Of a stretch of DNA of 5,977 bases, positions 4,388 to 5,977 are shown in pieces. The position numbers were made by a program, and so were the translations under genes. This stretch comes from Firmicutes bacterium ADurb.Bin467. Lineage in GTDB: Bacteria > Bacillota > Clostridia > Christensenellales > Aristaeellaceae. The notes below the pieces were generated by a model. That model saw only the letters and a program-made list of their open reading frames with translations, was not told where the DNA came from and did not search any database. The DNA is taken from the NCBI GenBank assembly GCA_002068815.1, contig MWAC01000099.1, positions 1 through 5,977 of the forward strand. The letters are read 5' to 3'. Each line of letters begins with the position of its first letter. The stretch's first letter is position 1.

Positions 4388-5428
4388 ATGCTTGCGCTGC
4401 GCTTGTTTGGAAAGGGAGACGTGCGGCTCGTCGAGGTCGAAAAGCCGGCGGCGGGCCCGGGGGAGATCGTGTTGAAGGTCGGCGCGGCCGCGATCTGCGG
4501 GACCGACATCCGGATGTGGCAGAGCGGAAAGTCGGGCGTCGACGAAAATCACCCGCTGACGCTCGGCCACGAGTTCGCGGGGACCGTCGTCGAGGTGGGC
4601 CCGGGCGTGCCTTCGAAGTACGAAATCGGCATGCGGCTGGGCATGCAGCCCAACATCGGCTGCGGCATCTGCGACATGTGCGTGTCCGGCCGGCAGCACC
4701 TGTGCCCGGACTACCGCGCGTTCGGCATCAACATGGACGGCGCGATGGCCGAATTTGTAAAAATTCCCGCCGACGCGATCCTGCGCGGCAACCTGATACC
4801 GCTCGGCGACGGCGTCTCGTTCGAGGAGGCCGCGGTCGCGGAGCCGCTGTCCTGCGCGTACAACGGGTTCACGAAGTGCTTCGTGAAGCCCGGCGACTGG
4901 GCGCTCGTCGTCGGCGCGGGGCCGATCGGCGCGATGCACGCGCAGCTTCTGAACATGGCCGGCGCGCGCGTGATCGTGAACGACCTCTCCGAGGAGCGGC
5001 TCGACATGCTCAAGGCGCTGTTCCCGTACATCGAGACCGTGCCGGGAAATCCCGCGGAATACGTGATGCGAAAGACCGGCGGGCGCGGGCTCGACGTCGC
5101 GATCGTCGCGTGCCCGGTGCCCGCGGTGCAGGCCGCGATGCTGCCGCTGATGAACTACGGCGGCCGCGTGAACTTCTTCGGCGGCGTGCCGGAGGACAGG
5201 CAGCCGGTGCCGATCAACACGAACCTCGTGCACTACAAGGAGCTCTACCTCACCGGCTCGACGCGCTCGAGCATCGCGCAGATGCGCAAGGTCGTCGAGT
5301 TCGCCGAGCAGGGGCTGCTCGATGTCAAGGGCGTCATCACGCACCGCTACCCGCTTTCGGACGCGCTGCTCGCGCTCGGGAACGCGAGGAACGCCGTCGG
5401 CATCAAGCACGTGTTTGCCTTCGACTGA
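4388..5428 (+). CDS. Zinc-dependent medium-chain alcohol/polyol dehydrogenase
   Basis: This 346-aa cytoplasmic enzyme is of the medium-chain dehydrogenase (MDR) type, in the sorbitol/threonine dehydrogenase-like group. It likely oxidises a secondary alcohol of a polyol or sugar acid with NAD. Catalytic-zinc ligands are visible as Cys37 (ICGTD), His61-Glu62 (GHE) and Glu152 (AEPLSC). The structural zinc loop has Cys92, Cys95, Cys98 and Cys106 (GCGICDMC...C). The Rossmann motif is VGAGPIG (175-181), and Asp199 near the end of the next strand fits NAD preference. All metal and cofactor residues are intact, so it should be active. ATG 4388 follows AAGGAGGG (4373-4380) by 7 nt; the gap from the oxidoreductase is only 13 nt, so they form a two-gene operon closed by the terminator at 5436. 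The partners (Gfo/Idh enzyme, FGGY kinase, DeoR) point to polyol or sugar breakdown; the exact substrate is unknown. Confidence 0.92.
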   Translation: MLALRLFGKGDVRLVEVEKPAAGPGEIVLKVGAAAICGTDIRMWQSGKSGVDENHPLTLGHEFAGTVVEVGPGVPSKYEIGMRLGMQPNIGCGICDMCVSGRQHLCPDYRAFGINMDGAMAEFVKIPADAILRGNLIPLGDGVSFEEAAVAEPLSCAYNGFTKCFVKPGDWALVVGAGPIGAMHAQLLNMAGARVIVNDLSEERLDMLKALFPYIETVPGNPAEYVMRKTGGRGLDVAIVACPVPAVQAAMLPLMNYGGRVNFFGGVPEDRQPVPINTNLVHYKELYLTGSTRSSIAQMRKVVEFAEQGLLDVKGVITHRYPLSDALLALGNARNAVGIKHVFAFD

Positions 5429-5435
5429 CCAAATT

Positions 5436-5458
5436 CCGGGCTCCGGCCCGGTTTTTTT
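5436..5458 (+). terminator. Intrinsic terminator of the dehydrogenase operon
   Basis: CCGGGC (5436-5441) pairs with GCCCGG (5446-5451) around a TCCG tetraloop, followed by seven T (5452-5458). It begins 8 nt after the stop of the zinc dehydrogenase and ends the catabolic cluster. Confidence 0.92.
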
Positions 5459-5498
5459 CGCGTTTTTTGAAAAGTGCAACCGCCGCGCGCCGAATTGT

Positions 5499-5510
5499 CA
5501 AGCGCGCTTG
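5499..5510 (+). promoter_or_regulatory. Perfect palindrome CAAGCGCGCTTG, possible operator
   Basis: This 12-bp perfect palindrome lies about 25 bp upstream of the predicted -10 of the following XRE regulator gene. The position would suit an operator, perhaps for autoregulation. In GC-rich DNA its GCGC core is common, so the call is tentative. Confidence 0.3.
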
Positions 5511-5531
5511 CTTTCGCGCAACCGCGTTTTT

Positions 5532-5540
5532 TGCTAGAAT
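5532..5540 (+). promoter_or_regulatory. Extended -10 promoter of the second XRE gene
   Basis: TGC-TAGAAT (5532-5540) is an extended -10 element, with a start point expected near 5547 and a leader of about 35 nt. No good -35 sits at the right distance: the hexamer 17 nt upstream is TTTCGC (5512-5517), and TTGTCA at 5495-5500 is too far. A weaker or activated promoter is likely. Confidence 0.5.
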
Positions 5541-5581
5541 GAGCCCAGCGCCTGAGGGGTGCGGGAATGGAGGAGGAAGGC

Positions 5582-5977
5582 ATGATCCTTTCGGAAAAGA
5601 TTTTGACGCTCAGAAAGAAAAACGGCTGGTCGCAGGAGGAGCTCGCGGAAAAGGCGAACGTGTCGAGGCAGTCCATCTCAAAGTGGGAGAGCGCGGTGAG
5701 CATCCCGGACATCAACAAGATCCTCGAGCTCGCGAAGATATTCGGCGTCACGACGGACTACCTGTTGAAGGACGACATCGAGGAGGTCGAGTATTCCGCG
5801 GGCGATTCGGAGGGCGTAAAGCGCGTGTCCTTGCAGGAGGCGAACGAATACCTCGACGCGAACGCGGCGTTCGGGCGGCGCATAGGCTTCGGCGTGATGC
5901 TGTGCATACTGTCGCCGATTCCGCTGGTCCTTCTGGCGGGGCTTCGGGAGGAGGCTGCGTGGGGCGCGGCGCTCTCG
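5582..5977 (+). CDS. XRE-family regulator with C-terminal membrane segment (partial)
   Basis: The first 132 aa of this gene are present; the 3' end lies beyond the window. Residues 2-62 form a Cro/C1-type HTH, with [20 protein letters not shown] (16-35) as the core and a closing TTDYLL (57-62). A charged linker follows (about 63-95, including [11 protein letters not shown]), then a hydrophobic segment (about 101-120, [20 protein letters not shown]) predicted to cross the membrane. HTH plus VSLxEANEYL linker and CILSPI-type membrane helix matches a family of membrane-anchored XRE regulators that I recall as common in Clostridia; the signal it senses is unknown. ATG 5582 follows the AGGAGGAAGG tract (5571-5580). 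An in-frame ATG at 5567, with GAGGGG (5554-5559) upstream, would add only five residues (MEEEG). The preceding terminator and its own promoter separate it from the catabolic genes, so no link to them is implied. Confidence 0.88.
   Translation, partial: MILSEKILTLRKKNGWSQEELAEKANVSRQSISKWESAVSIPDINKILELAKIFGVTTDYLLKDDIEEVEYSAGDSEGVKRVSLQEANEYLDANAAFGRRIGFGVMLCILSPIPLVLLAGLREEAAWGAALS

Noticed and set aside
3219..4475. Plus-strand open frame of 418 codons overlapping the Gfo/Idh gene
   Set aside because: It is Arg-rich, low-complexity and out of frame with the well-supported oxidoreductase, with no credible start signal.
4268..5479. Minus-strand open frame of 403 codons opposite the zinc dehydrogenase, and similar ones at 3340-4509 and 2306-3343
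   Set aside because: Same reason: the composition is typical of antisense reading of GC-rich genes, and no domain is visible.
1..5977. Mobile elements, CRISPR arrays, tRNA/rRNA genes or riboswitches
   Set aside because: No transposase or integrase motifs, regularly spaced repeats, tRNA-like cloverleaf or long structured leader was seen; leaders before the genes are only about 20-60 nt.

Overview
The window looks like chromosomal DNA from a GC-rich member of the Firmicutes, most likely the class Clostridia. Three observations support this: strong AGGAGG-type ribosome binding sites before nearly every gene, a small FeoB-associated Cys-rich membrane protein (a family typical of Firmicutes), and XRE regulators with the [14 protein letters not shown] helix common in Clostridia. 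Coding regions use G or C heavily at third positions, while the intergenic promoters are AT-rich and close to the sigma-A consensus. No species can be named from the sequence. All eight supported genes lie on the + strand.

Layout. Positions 1-575 hold a two-gene unit: a small XRE-type DNA-binding protein (54-281) and an unrecognised Arg-rich small protein (278-529), joined by an ATGA overlap and closed by a good intrinsic terminator (543-575). Positions 605-906 hold one small gene with its own promoter, the FeoB-associated Cys-rich membrane protein (702-857). A short inverted repeat sits just after its promoter, and a hairpin follows the gene. Positions 924-5458 are a sugar or polyol catabolic cluster: an FGGY-family carbohydrate kinase and a DeoR-family repressor (overlapping by 8 nt, under a perfect TTGACA-17-TATAAT promoter), then a Gfo/Idh/MocA oxidoreductase and a zinc-dependent medium-chain dehydrogenase under a second strong promoter (TTGAAA-17-TATAAT), ended by a textbook terminator (5436-5458). 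From 5495 a new unit begins with an XRE regulator carrying a C-terminal membrane segment, cut by the window edge.

How the genes may work together. The two dehydrogenases could oxidise a polyol, cyclitol or sugar to a keto compound that the kinase then phosphorylates. The DeoR protein would sense a phosphorylated intermediate. A 16-nt box, ATGACAAYAAACGCTT, occurs at both promoters of the cluster with one mismatch, overlapping the -10 of the first and touching the -35 of the second. It is the best candidate operator for this DeoR protein and would tie the two units into one local regulon. The substrate cannot be read from the sequence. No transporter, aldolase or isomerase lies in the window, so any pathway is incomplete here. 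I see no mobile element, CRISPR array, tRNA or rRNA, and nothing that amounts to a clearly new molecular system. The most interesting leads are the shared operator box, the unassigned substrate of the catabolic cluster, and the regulated stand-alone FeoB-associated gene.
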